DNA from: Solea solea
Taxonomy: Eukaryota; Chordata; Actinopteri; Pleuronectiformes; Soleidae
Direction of reading: 5' to 3'
Length of the DNA stretch: 64,000 nt
NCBI RefSeq assembly: GCF_958295425.1
Contig: NC_081139.1
Coordinates: forward strand, 22,077,888-22,141,887
Below, one piece after another: positions 1 to 18,748 of this stretch. The position numbers were made by a program, and so were the translations under genes. Numbering within the stretch: position 1 is the stretch's first letter; the number at the start of each line of letters is the position of its first letter. Below the pieces are notes generated by a model, which saw nothing but the letters and a program-made list of their open reading frames with translations, had not been told where the DNA came from and made no database searches.

Positions 1-1071
1 ATACGGTAATATTATAGTCATCCTACCTTCTGTCCACACACTGTTCTTATTGTTATCATGTTATTACCAAGATATTACTAAAAATAAGATGGTATTGACA
101 TAATATGACTTCCCTATTACAAAATGATTGCCGCACTACAACCATATTATTGATGTACTGTCGAGTTTTACTGTTTTCTGTAGGTGTATATGATACACAC
201 AAGTAGAACTTGACGTCTGACTGTAAGTCACATTGTTAGCCAGAACAGAAAATGTAAAATCATTCGTAAAGATTTATGGAAATGGTGTGTAGATCAGATG
301 GAACTAACTTCCTTCTTCCCACAAAAAAAAAGACTGGATCCTCTGAATGGTTCACTGTCCACACACACACTTCTATACACACACACAATCCATACCAGTG
401 CAGTGAGGCATGAAACCTTTGAGATAATTACTATTATAAAAAGTCTTATTAGATGTATATAGTATAATTTATAGCATTTAGCTTATATTATTTTGTACAT
501 ACTTTACATTTCAATTACTTTTTCACAGCAGCCATTCTGACACGTCACAGGAGGAAAAGCACAGGTGTAAATAATTAAATGAATGATGGATGACTTCCAT
601 TCAGCTTCCTCATATCAAGGGCTTGCTGGTTTCACTGTCACACAGGAACTGAACTGATCCATTGTTCATGTTATCAGTAGCACGTGTGCTTTTGCTGCAG
701 AAACATGTGGTAAAAAAAACAAAAAGAAAAAGGCCCATAGTCACTTTCAGATTGTGGCAGCACATTCTACTAAACTGGGGGACATGACTTATTAATATTT
801 GGAAATGCATTCATTCATTCATTCACCTGCTTGCACTTCATCCTCACCATGAGGGTCGTAGGGCTGCTGGTGCCAATCCCAGCTGATAAAGGGCAAAAGG
901 GGCGGCGACAAACTGATGGTCAGTGACCGTGAACCAGCAACCTTCTTGCTGTGAGGCAACAATGTGAGCCACATGCTCCACTGTGTGGACCTTCCAATAA
1001 CTAATCATATGATGAGATGAAGTTGAAGCTTGTGACTTCTGGGTTTTGTAGTCACATATTCTGCTTCTCAG
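1..1071 (+). other. avil: intron of avil (upstream exons outside window)
   Basis: Non-coding sequence before the first visible avil exon. I looked for the exon that should precede it (the end of gelsolin domain 2, with its conserved Trp-Asp-Ser-Phe stretch) and did not find it, so the 5' end of the gene lies before the window. The stretch holds a short CA run near 361-390 and a degraded SINE at 805-990; the rest is AT-rich with no visible function. Confidence 0.7.
805..990 (-). mobile_element. truncated V-SINE-like element
   Basis: On the minus strand this has the order of a tRNA-derived fish SINE. A head-like end near 930-990 carries the typical 'caaccttcttgctgtgaggc' stretch on the plus strand. 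The tail near 810-880 has the 'catgagggtcg' and 'gccaatcccagctga' blocks also found at 58,585-58,626. The central core is deleted. It lies in the avil intron just before the exon at 1072. Family assignment is from memory of teleost V-SINEs. Confidence 0.6.
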
Positions 1072-8793
<7,722 letters not shown>

Positions 8794-8934
8794 CGCACAC
8801 ACTGCACAGTGTATGTGTCTATAAGTTTGATATCCTCTCTTTCTCTCTCCTTATGTAATGTCTTTGTTAACATGTTGGACTCAGTTTATCTCTCACTGTA
8901 ATATGAGGCTTTCGTCACTGATATTTTTATAGTG

Positions 8935-9115
8935 TGTGTTGATGTACAAAGATTGTGTGTGTGTATTTTTATTTTTGTGAGGCCCCAAAAAACGTACAAA
9001 CCTATCATTGTGAGGATGTGAGGACCTTGACCTTGTGGGGTCATTGTGTCTGAGCTCCACCACTGGGTTTAGTTTCGGGTTAGGCACTTAGTTGTGATGG
9101 GTAAGGGGCTAGGGA
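8935..9115 (-). repeat. microsatellite-associated repeat, copy 1
   Basis: Contains a GT tract, then 'tttttgtgaggcccc', 'acaaacctatcattgtgagg' and short words resembling TTAGGG variants. Related blocks occur at 23,490-23,660, 24,000-24,345 and 53,370-53,690. It falls in the probable avil 3' UTR. Confidence 0.6.
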
Positions 9116-9164
9116 ATGCAATATTTCTATGATGTGTGTATACAACTGTTATACATCTGCTCCT

Positions 9165-9166
<2 letters not shown>

Positions 9167-9204
<38 letters not shown>
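9167..9204. repeat. (CT)n microsatellite
   Basis: About 19 perfect CT units in the probable avil 3' UTR. Confidence 0.95.
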
Positions 9205-9207
<3 letters not shown>

Positions 9208-9478
9208 CCTCTCTTTTTCTCCCCTCCCTCTCATGTGGCCAAAATGTGACAGCACATCTTTGCATCTGGGTCTGACAAAGATTTTCTTCCTGTTTTAAGA
9301 TTTATTTTGTTCTCTCCACTCTCCATGCCAAGCACTTACTTATTATGTGAACTGTGCTGTGTTTCTCCTTTGAATTGAATTGTTAGTAGGGATATGTGTC
9401 CATGGAACTGACCAGTCTCTGTGATTGGCTGCATTGGGGGACACTGGGACATCTGAGCAGGGGTGGACAGTAAAAGTA

Positions 9479-9484
9479 AATAAA
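9479..9484 (+). promoter_or_regulatory. avil: candidate avil polyadenylation signal
   Basis: AATAAA about 690 bp after the avil stop codon, the first canonical signal downstream that I found. It would make a 3' UTR of about 0.7 kb. Not proven without transcripts. Confidence 0.5.
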
Positions 9485-10204
9485 CCTGATATGACACTGA
9501 AATGCTCCTGTCAACATTTTTCAGTTTTCACATATTTGGTCATAAGCAACGTTGGGCAAGTATAATAAGTTACATATTACAATTAACTTCTTTAAGAAGC
9601 ATTAACTTTACTTATTCGTATTACTATATTAATTTTGCGAAAACAATCAATATGTATGCAACAAGTTTCTCCTTTGTAACTGAATCCATTTTATTATATA
9701 CAGAAGAGGATTAGGGGGGAATACTTTGGGAATATATAGCACATATTGATTGTGTTAACATAAGTAATGTAGTATTACAATGAGTAATTTAACTTGATAG
9801 TAAGTAATGAGTAAGGTTAATGTCAGAGTCAGAGTGGCCCTTATCTTCCTCTGTGTTCTTTATTAAAGACTCTCAAAGCAAATAAGTAAATACAAAATCA
9901 GTTTCTCATAACTTTTTTTTGTATATTTCATACAGTACATATACATCTTCTCCTGCCTTGGATCATTTTTTACTTACTTACTTTTTTAAAAGACTCTTTT
10001 ATAATTTTAAGTATCAGTCGTATTGTTTGCATACTCAACACTGGTCATTATTACTGGACAAAGTTTAACTTTGACCTACTGGTCATCATGACTCAAGTCA
10101 GGATCGACTTCTCTAAAGAAAACCCTGTCTTCAGTCTGCCACCTTGTGGTCACAACTTGGTAAAAACTAATATTGAAATATATGAGTACTCTGGGAATCA
10201 TCCA

Positions 10205-10483
10205 TCATCAGGGGTACACACTGGACAGTTTGCCAGGCCATCACAGGGCCACACATAGAGACAAACAAATTCACTCTCACACCTATGATCAATTTAGAGT
10301 GATCAATTTACCTAATCCCCACATTACATGTTTTTGGACTGTGGGAGGAAGCCTGAGAAAACCCACGTACAGGGAGAACATGCAAACTCCATGTAGAAAG
10401 GCCCTTGTTGCAACAAGGGCTCGAACCCTGATCTTCTTGCTGCATAGGCAAGCGCACTAACCACTACACCAACCATGTGGCCC
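10205..10483 (-). mobile_element. tRNA-derived V-SINE-like element
   Basis: Read on the minus strand, it opens with a tRNA-like head. The pol III A box (TGGTGTAGTGG) lies at 10,461-10,471 and the B box (GGTTCGAGCCC) at 10,417-10,427. A conserved core follows ('cttcctcccacagtccaaaa'), then a tail near 10,205-10,250. This order matches the teleost V-SINE family. Promoter boxes are well preserved, so the copy is fairly young or constrained. Confidence 0.8.
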
Positions 10484-11078
10484 ACTTAGAGAATCATATA
10501 AACTAATAATAATGATGCAGGATAATGTAATCAGCATTGTGGTTTCATGTACAGTATATGTACAATGAAAGTAAACTACTGTGTTGTTGGTGCCCTAACA
10601 TAAAGCCTGTAAATAAATCCTGATGATAAGTTGAATTTACCTAACTTTACTATTTTGAAGATTAGCTACAACAAAAGCCTGTTGTCATCTTAATAAGATG
10701 TAACACTGCACTCTTTGAATATTTCATGACTGAAACCAGTTTATAAACTGATGGAGAAGTAAAACCACACAGTGGAACACCTGTCATAACAGCAAATACA
10801 GAAACCACTATATCACTTCCATTGGTTCATTCTGACCACCTCAGCATTGAGGATGTGGAACAACCTGTTCCTCTGGGATCTGCTCAGCAAACCCATCACC
10901 TCCTGCCCAGGGATTTGCTGAAATGGTAATTTCCTGTTCCCAGATGCAGGATATCACTCTTAGAATAAACTGGTCTTGGCCCATTCACTGGAGAATAAAA
11001 GAGCAGCACAAGAAGGGATGAGCTACGGTGAACATTGAACCTCTCCTACTCACTGCCATGTAGCAATCGTCATGAGAA

Positions 11079-11111
11079 CTTCATGTGGCAATCGAAAATT
11101 GCCACATGAAG
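11079..11111. repeat. perfect 14-bp inverted repeat with 5-nt loop
   Basis: Left arm 11,079-11,092 (CTTCATGTGGCAAT), loop CGAAA, right arm 11,098-11,111, exactly complementary. It lies beside a SINE-head fragment whose own sequence contains 'catgtgg', so it may come from an inverted SINE end. Confidence 0.85.
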
Positions 11112-11139
11112 AGAAAATAAGAAAATATCTGAAGACTGA

Positions 11140-11200
11140 AGAAGGACTTTGCTACAAGGCAACAGTGCTAGCCACTGCGCTGTCATGTGGCCCTACTGAA
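11140..11200 (-). mobile_element. tRNA-like SINE head fragment
   Basis: On the minus strand it reads 'gcgcagtggctagcactgtt' then 'gccttgtagcaa', the typical first half of a teleost tRNA-derived SINE. No core or tail follows, so it is a solitary fragment. Confidence 0.5.
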
Positions 11201-12884
11201 CATCTAGATATCCTAAGATACATTCATAAATCTAATGTTTATCATAAGTTATTTGGATTTTATTTTGTAGTTTAAGATAGCACATTTAGTGCAAATGTGT
11301 GCATCGTTGACAAGTTCTAAAAACCTAATGTTAGAAAAAGCTTTTTCATTTATGTTCTGATCTGAAGTCAACAACAAACACCAGCATTTTTATTTTTATT
11401 TTTCATTTTTATTTTGATATGTCTGAAATGTCTGAAATCAGGCACAAGTATAAATTTGGAATTTACCGTTACATTTCAACATTTGGATCAAAGCTCTGGA
11501 CACATCAAAATGTTTCAACCCATAAAGCACACAGAGTTACACAGAAACAATTTCTTTGAAATGTTTGCTGACAAATCACAATTTGATTACTGTTGCTGCT
11601 CTGTGCTGAAACAACGGCCTCACGAGAAAGTGAAATTACTTTTAAAACATTAAGTATGACCTGTCTGTGGTATAACCTTTGTGTGTCATTACAAAAAACC
11701 CTTACGCGTAAGAAACTGACTAAAAAAAACATAAATACCCACCGCAGTACATGTGGCAGTGAATTCCCTTCAACTCCCTTTGTGGAAAAGTCGTCTGAGC
11801 TTAAAGCTGTTTTGCAAACACAATAAAAATTGAAAATCCCTTTAAAAAAAGATTATCTGATGCAGTGCATGAACTACATGCAAAATGACTCCTAAAGAAC
11901 AGAGATCCACATACATTTGTAGGTCCTCATGCAGACAATCACACATGAGGTGAAGAGGGTCTCCTGTCGCCTCAGGCATCGAGTAACATTGTTAAGAAAG
12001 ACATACAAAAAATTGCCATTAAATACAAAGTGTGTACAGCATTTTTAAGACACGTAAAGAAAGTCATATCAGCAAGATTCACTGCAAATGTGCAAACATA
12101 CAGTAGTCATGCAGACAGAGAATACAGCCTGTGGCAGGTCAGCTGTTTGTCTCACGCCGATGTGCATGGTCATAAAGGGAATGTTGTTTGTAGGGTCGAG
12201 TGACAAAGTCTATTACAGGAACTTGAGAAAGTGCAATTGCAGCCAAATCGACTTTTCTAACATTTAAAATCAAAAACAACAAATGGAAAAGGAAACCACA
12301 TCAAAAAAAAGAATGTTCAAATGGAATCAGTGTGGCAGTGATAGTCAACAGAACCTAACCTTATTAATGATCGGTCTCTGATTTTAGGTGTCACTTATGA
12401 CATAATCCTCCTTTATAGTGAAACTGAAGATAGTCAGACCAAATATGTGTATACTACACTCTCATTCTGAGTATAAATATACTTGTAACAAGCAGTGAAT
12501 GTCAACCTCTTATTCTTTAAATCAGCTTTTTCTAAATGTGCAGTTATGATGAGAACCATAACATCTGTCTCTATCAAAACAGTAGACTGTATTTTGTATG
12601 AAGTAAGTCGTGATTTGTCTGAAATGTTCATATGCAAACAGCATTTCTTAAAAGATAAGTAAAGAGGTAAAATGTCAAAAACAGTATGAAGAATCTTTCA
12701 TTTAAAAAAATAAAACAAAACAAGGCATTTGCAAGAAATAACTTGCAAATAATATTAAGTATGTATGAACCAAATGGATCCTGAGATGTGAATTTGAAAC
12801 ATTATCTTTCAATTAATGTGTATTTCAGCTTTGGCTGCTACTATTACTAACAAATATTTTCATCATCAATTTAACTGTAACGTC

Positions 12885-12890
12885 TTTATT
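12885..12890 (-). promoter_or_regulatory. candidate polyadenylation signal of the LRRFIP-like gene
   Basis: TTTATT on the plus strand, AATAAA on the minus strand, 267 bp beyond the stop codon at 13,157. Other AT-rich variants exist further on, so the true site is uncertain. Confidence 0.35.
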
Positions 12891-13156
12891 TTTGTGACTA
12901 ACTGATCGGTCCACAAAAGATCTCTAAAATGTCCAAAGGTAATAAAAAAATTATGACAATTTTCCAGAGAAATTTTGGCCTAAACATATTCCCATAGAAA
13001 CAAGTGAATGTCTATCATTTCTAGCAATTTCTGAGCTTTAGTTTCAGGTGTGAGATTTTGTAAACAACAAATCAAGGACCTCTTAAAATTCAATTAAGGA
13101 TCTAGAATATTCTTCGTATGTGTCCTTTCTCCCAGCAGCAGACTCCACAGATAAGG

Positions 13157-16100
13157 TTAAGATACAGAGCACATATCAGGGTTTGTGGGGTCTTGGGCCT
13201 GACAGTTGTTCTCTTTATTCTCTGAATCATCAGGCAGCTCCTGAGCATCTCCATCACCTGGAAAGATCCCGTCCTTCTCCGGAGTCTCAGCGGACGCGTC
13301 CTCGTAGGCACTGGTATCGTCCGAGTCGTTCCTGTCTGGTGAGAGATCTCGTCCGGCGTTGACGCCGTTTTCGTAAGGCCTCTGGAGAACCCCGTCTTCA
13401 GAGAGCAGTTTGTCCAGAGCAAGAGACGGTACGTGGCTCAGAGGCTGTTTCACTATCTTCAGCAGCTTTGTTGTGATGCTCCCTTCATCATCTGGCCCTT
13501 TACTCTGCTCCATCTCCTCTGACACTCGCCCTCTGCTTTCACCGCGTCCACACAGGGACGAGGGATCCTGCTCCTTGGCATCATTTCTTATCTCCTGTCC
13601 TTGTCTTGCTACATCATCTTCACTTCCATGGGTGTTTACAGGAGCAGGCTCTTTATTTCTTTCCTGAAAAGGACAGTTAATTCTCTGTTAGTAAATCGAG
13701 AGCCACTTTCATTTCGTGTCACCGTAAGATCTGCACATATTGCAATAACATTCATTTGACATTTAAAGAGAAATTTAAGTTCTGTTCATCTAATGCCATT
13801 TCTGTCAGTATAGCTGGAACCTGCCACTTTATTAGGTACAGAGAACACCTAATAAAGTGGCAGGAGTGGCACCAGGTGTTGTCTTTCCATCGGCTATAGG
13901 GTTTGGCATGTTTTAAATTCAGACACGTTCTTCTGCATACCTTGGTAGTCATGAGTGGTTATTATAAGTTGTTGCCTTTTTATAATCCCAAGTTGCTGCC
14001 ACGCAATTTGGCTGATTAGATATGCCCAATAACAAGCAGTTGGATGAGCCTAGTAAAGTGGGCAGTGAATGCTCTAACACGTGGGCAGTGAAAGGTTAAG
14101 GTAAGCTTAAGGGAAGATACCCAGGAAATAAACAAAACAAACTTCCAACATCTCCATTATTCACATTGTCCTCCTGCCCAACAACAACCCTTAACAATGT
14201 TACATAAAAACCTATTACCAGATGTGTTACGTAATATTCTCATTACAATTGTTGCGTTACCTCTTTCAGTCTCTCCACCTCTTTCATCAGAGAGCTGACC
14301 ATGCTCTCCAGCTTCCTCTTGGCCTCCCTCTCTTGTTCCAACTCCTACAAATGCAGAGAGAGAAAGACGAGGCTGCATCACAAGAGCACCAACACTTACC
14401 AAAACTAAATGCCCAAATAAGGCTTAAGTATTTAAAGTGAAGTGTTTTGGTGAGGCCTGGACATACCACATTAGCCTGTCCAGCTTCCCTCTGGACCTCA
14501 GCCAGCAGCTCCTCTACGCCCTCCAGCGTGTCCTGCAGGACGTCCACCTGGAACAACAGAGTCTCTCGCTCGACCTCCAGCCCACGCATCTCCTGCACCA
14601 CCTCGTCATAGCTGGCCTGCAGCTCCAGCTACACCACACATGTGACAGTCAGTGTGGGCACGTTTAGAGGAATGTGCGTTCAGTTAGTTGGTGGGAGTAC
14701 AAGTGTTAAGTAAGCTCTTAGAAAACAATCATCAAAAGTTGTATAAGTGACTGAACAAGGCATTCAACAGTAATAACTATCATCATGTGTATAAAAAGAA
14801 TAAGAGCACATTAGGTGAATCTTAATAAAATAGTCACCATTTCAGGGATTCCCATGAAAAGATCCTGGTCAGACTGTTAAAAAGGCAAAAAAGTACATTT
14901 GTAAAATACACTTTTTTGTTTTAATAAAAGTTCATGGAAGGTTGTAGAGGGTAGTTCAGTGTTAATCATCTCAAACACAAAATTGGAAAAACATTAACAA
15001 ATGTTCAAGGTTCCGTTACAGCTATTTCAACATCAACATTCAGCACAGTAAAACATTCATAAATAATTCCATGCAGTATCTACAGTTAAGAGGACTACCT
15101 CACATAACAGTTTTATGAGTGGCAACAGGAGTGGGTGATATGGCCAAAAAAAATCAAGTCAATCAATATACTGTAGATAATTACTGTGACAACATGTTAC
15201 ATGGTTGGAGATTCTTCATTGTGAATGTTAATAAACTAATTTGTGCTTTTAAACATCTAAGAAGACTGTAAATAACTAACATTTTGCAAATTTGAGGCAA
15301 AAACATTAATCAGCAGCATCATGTGTTGTGTCTCAAAGTGTGTTTTTGCACAGTGTATAAACATTACAACAGTGCAAATGGAACCTATGTTATATGATGT
15401 TCACAAAATAGTTTTTAAAGTACAACTGTTATTGAATTATTGCCCAGTCCTAAGTGGAAATAATGAAGCACAACTGAACTTTACTTTGTAAACAGGAGAT
15501 TATCAGGCTCCTGGTTTAATGCAGACGCTCTGGCTCTAACCTGACTTTCACTTGCCCTCTTCACGCTGCCTGCTCGGCTGTCCCCTCGCGTTAGACGCCT
15601 GGACGAACTCTCAGCCTGATAAGGCGACAAAGACACAGACAAAGGTCAGTTAGAGCCCGGCCAGCATCACCACATCATGTAAACCATTGTTTGCCTGAAG
15701 TGTGGACTGCAGGGACAGGTGGGCCTTGGAGGGATTGTTGGTGGGGGTCAGTCAGGGATATAAAAACAGTATGTTCCCATTCACAGTTAAGTTATAAAAA
15801 CATAAATGTAAACATACTAATACACTCAATAGTCACTTTATTAGGTACAACTTGCAATTACTGGGACACATCATGTCAAGGTTTGGGAAAAACCAATCAA
15901 CATTTTTCAACATTACCTGACATTTTATGGTCCAAACAAGTACTCGATTAATCCAGAAAACATTCAACAGATTAATTGCAGCCCTAAATATTATAATAAT
16001 ACACACCTGTCTTAGGCCACCATTACATTAGCTGTTTTATCAATGCTATAATGTCCATACAGTATAATTATTTCTCAATCTCTTCATAAGAATACATCCT

Positions 16101-16702
16101 CAAATACAGGAACATGTATGCAGTCTTAAAATAATACATTTTATAGAAAAAAATAACAGATTCTACAAGTTAAAATGTCGTGTATTTAGTGTGACCTACA
16201 CTTACACTTAAACTTTACAGACAAAATCGATTTGTAACTGAGCCCAAAAGTGTCTGTTTACGTCAATATTGTAGCAACATTCTTGTCAATGTAAAATGTG
16301 AAAGTATGTTTCAGGGGTTTTGAATAAGATCAAGGAACCTGTCAAGTCTGAGAAGCGCTGGTGTAAACAAAAACAACAAAGACACGACACAATGTCGCCT
16401 CATAAATTAGGAAGTGGAGTAAAAATACAGGCCTGCTAAAAACAACGGTTTTTAACAACGGAGTCATTTGTCTCAGACAATGAACATAACGGCTTGATTT
16501 TCTGGCTACATGGAGATAAACAACAATAGTAAACAGCTAACATGGCAGCGTAAACAGCTCTGGCTGTAAACAAACAGAGTGACTGTGGTGATTCCTCCTC
16601 CTGTGTGCTCACCTCTTTGATAATGCTGCGGAGAGACTCGTCCTCGCTCAGTCCCCGAGACAAGGTCCGCTTCCTCGGAGAACCACTGCTGTCTGAGTGC
16701 AT
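13157..16702 (-). CDS. LRRFIP-family coiled-coil protein (LRRFIP1/2-like), 6 exons, 317 aa
   Basis: Exons, in transcript order: 16613-16702 (ATG at 16,700-16,702), 15541-15615, 14838-14873, 14467-14628, 14261-14344, 13157-13663 (stop TAA). All borders are AG/GT (exon 2 donor GTTAGA is weak), all in phase 0, total 317 residues. Residues 1-67 are basic and Ser/Arg-rich (SPRKRTLSR); residues ~68-149 form a heptad-rich coiled coil. Residues 93-110 (FQVDVLQDTLEGVEELLA) align with the YQVDTLKDML...EEQLAE core of LRRFIP1/2, as I recall it. The last exon is acidic and low-complexity and ends CSVS, a possible CaaX box; human LRRFIP1 also ends in a CaaX-like CTMS. LRRFIP proteins bind Flightless-I, a gelsolin-family protein, and act in TLR/Wnt signalling. 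Which paralogue this is cannot be settled here. Conserved splicing and frame argue for a working gene. Confidence 0.85.
13820..14064 (-). mobile_element. internally deleted Tc1/mariner element
   Basis: Lies in the intron between the last two LRRFIP-like exons. One end carries a terminal repeat (CACTTTATTAGGTAC, 13,824-13,839) facing an inverted copy at 13,847-13,864; the other ends at 'cctagtaaagtgg' (14,049-14,061). Between them, 'caggagtggcacc' and 'ttcttctgcataccttggta' match, in reverse, the transposase region of a widespread fish Tc1 element; the text then jumps to 'ttggctgattagatat' from its other end. Most of the transposase gene is missing, so this copy cannot encode it. Confidence 0.75.
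15130..15430 (+). repeat. possible dispersed repeat
   Basis: Starts 'gtgggtgatatggccaaaaa' and continues AT-rich through 'cagtgtataaacattacaac'. I associate this opening with a common teleost repeat that also seems to occur at 34,690. It is intronic in the LRRFIP-like gene. Limits and class are uncertain. Confidence 0.35.
15834..15848. repeat. solitary Tc1/mariner terminal repeat fragment
   Basis: CACTTTATTAGGTAC, identical to the terminus of the element at 13,820, without the rest of the transposon nearby. Confidence 0.5.
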
Positions 16703-17059
16703 GTTTTCTGTTTAATATCAACCGCTCGTTTATGTAAGAGACACCTCGGAACTCTCAAACTGAGGTGGTGTTTGCTTTTTGCTCCTACGCAGCAGCTGAA
16801 GTGAGAAGTGAACCAGTTTCACTGTCGACGCCCAGGCCCTGATCTACGGAAGCCCCAAAGGACCAGTCGTTCTTTTTTTTTTCTACACCGCCCTCACTCC
16901 ACCCACACCGTAGAAAATAACAAGTCACAGATCTGGAAACATGATGAGTCACGTTTAGTTTGGAGTTTAATCTACAGACTCATGGCTGAAATTAATCAGT
17001 GACAGTAATGCTGGACAGACTTCTGTTTCCCAGGCAGTTAAAGGTTACTTTCTGAAACT

Positions 17060-17330
17060 AAAGGAATAATCCAGTTTTTACAAGTGTGGTTGTATGAGGT
17101 ACTGACACATTAGCCTGGTCTCAATTAAAGGGATAGGTCAGGGTTTTTTAAGGAGTGGTTGTGTTAGGTGTTGACACATCATCAACACTGATTTTGCCAC
17201 AAGCTGCTGGGCACGCCTCAGTTTCCTCACTGTGTTACTCACTGTGTGACTAATAAGATGGCTGCCAGCAGGGACAGACGTTAAAAAAAAAAGATGTTAA
17301 AATATGTACCTACTGTACTTAAAGCTGCAG
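17060..17330 (+). repeat. likely MITE-type repeat
   Basis: Contains TTAA followed by 'agggataggtcagggttttt' and, before and after it, two similar 'gtggttgt...aggt..tgacaca' stretches (17,086-17,110 and 17,155-17,180), as if partly duplicated. I recognise it as a teleost repeat pattern, but termini are not clear. Confidence 0.4.
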
Positions 17331-17984
17331 TGCATCATATTATACATATGTGATTGTCCTCCGATCTGACTGAGGGAGCGTTTGTGTGTGTGCAGCAGTG
17401 CAGGAAGCATTTATCCCATCAACCTGCTAAACAAGAGCAGCAGACGCATGTTTTCAGCCATTATCCAAACTGTTTGGCACAGTCACGCATTTGCAATGTT
17501 GCCGTCGCCTCCACCTGTCCTGCCCTTAAACAAATCACTTTGTGTGCAGCGTGGGAATGTTGCCAGGCAACACAAGAGCTAAACACAGAGTCATGTGGAA
17601 CACTGCAGTTTTTTCTGCAATATCTTAAGAATAATGTAATACGCCAGTCCAGAGAGTTCCAAAGTTTTCTTTTAAAGGCCAGTGGTCCTGCTCTCTCTCT
17701 CTGTCATGACCTCCAGGAAAAATCACAACCTCAGTGACACACGTTTGTGTGTGATTTCTAACTTTCGCACCAAATAATTATTTGAGTAGGGACATTGTAC
17801 AATAATCAACATCAAGAGCCCACGGCATAAGCAAACTAAGGCTGCTTGGGGCCCCAATGGAGAATTATTTTTTTTTTTTTTACATATTAAAGAAGTGGAG
17901 TTGACGTTTGCTAATTTAGTGCACATTGGCACATCTGCTGTCTGTATCACCACACTTTTAATGCAAATTAATACTAGGACACTT

Positions 17985-18115
17985 TTGTTATTTTACTGCC
18001 CTCTAAAGTGACATTAGTTTGGTGTAAATACCAAAACAATAGTGTTATCATATCAATAATAGTCAAGCACCAGCTACTCTGAGGTGGTGGGAGGTTGCCC
18101 CAAATCAAATTCATC
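17985..18115 (-). repeat. dispersed repeat, inverted copy (partner at 40,645)
   Basis: Its reverse complement contains 'gaatttgatttgggg', 'cctcccaccacct', 'gagtagctggtgcttgacta' and 'ttacaccaaac', in the same order as 40,645-40,775. The neighbouring TTAA element at 18,116 begins exactly where the similarity stops. Confidence 0.75.
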
Positions 18116-18748
18116 TTAAAGGTGACATAGAATGCTTGTATCACACATATATGTTAGTTATGGAGGTCTACTTACATATATTAACTCGTTTTCATGGTTA
18201 AAAACCTCCCAGTCCCTGCAAACGAGCCGATCAAAATATCTCCTCACTGACGCTCTCGTCGGCCGCACTGTTTCAGACCAAAATCACACCCCCAGAACGT
18301 GGACTGTGTTGTGATTGGCCAGCCAACGAGAGCTTTCCTACTGTCCTGTGATTGGCCAGGTACCTGGAAGTGACGTAATAGATAGGCCAGCTCTCAGATA
18401 CACAGCTCCCCCTCTGGCACGGTGGATGCTCTGCATCTCAGCAGCTACAACGAGAGTGTTCTTCTTCTTCTGCGGTTGAATGTACGCAACCGGATGTGCC
18501 CGGACTAGTGCCCGCACCGGGAGGCGCTACGGTGGTGAGAGGAGTGGTGAGGATTTTTGATGACGACATCAAACTACGGAAGTGCCAATCCGCTTCGCAG
18601 AGCCCAGGAAAACAATACAACACTATTTTCTCAGCAGTGGCTGAACTGTTTGTTCTGAAACTTTAGGGTTTCATAAACGAGGTAATGACGCAGATACACA
18701 CACACAAACGCAGCGTTAATTGGAGCTTCTGGTCTATGTCGCCTTTAA
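18116..18748. mobile_element. piggyBac-like MITE with TTAA target duplication
   Basis: Flanked by TTAA at 18,116-18,119 and 18,745-18,748. The 625-bp body begins AGGTGACATAGA and ends TCTATGTCGCCT, a 12-bp terminal inverted repeat with one mismatch. It has no long ORF. Inside are two copies of TGTGATTGGCCAG (near 18,309 and 18,347), each an inverted CCAAT box, and a CRE-like TGACGTAA at 18,371. TTAA duplication and short terminal repeats suggest piggyBac-type mobilisation; the superfamily is inferred. Confidence 0.8.

Larger units (their letters stand above)
9485..13156. other. convergent intergenic region and probable 3' UTR of the LRRFIP-like gene
   Basis: Separates the tails of the two convergent genes. 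I see no coding exon. It holds a full-length SINE (10,205-10,483), a short hairpin (11,079-11,111) and a SINE head fragment (11,140-11,200). The last 1-2 kb before 13,157 is AT-rich and may be the minus-strand 3' UTR. Confidence 0.6.

Noticed and set aside
10410..10483. tRNA gene with A and B boxes
   Set aside because: It is the tRNA-derived head of a SINE continuing into its core and tail; the cloverleaf is not complete.
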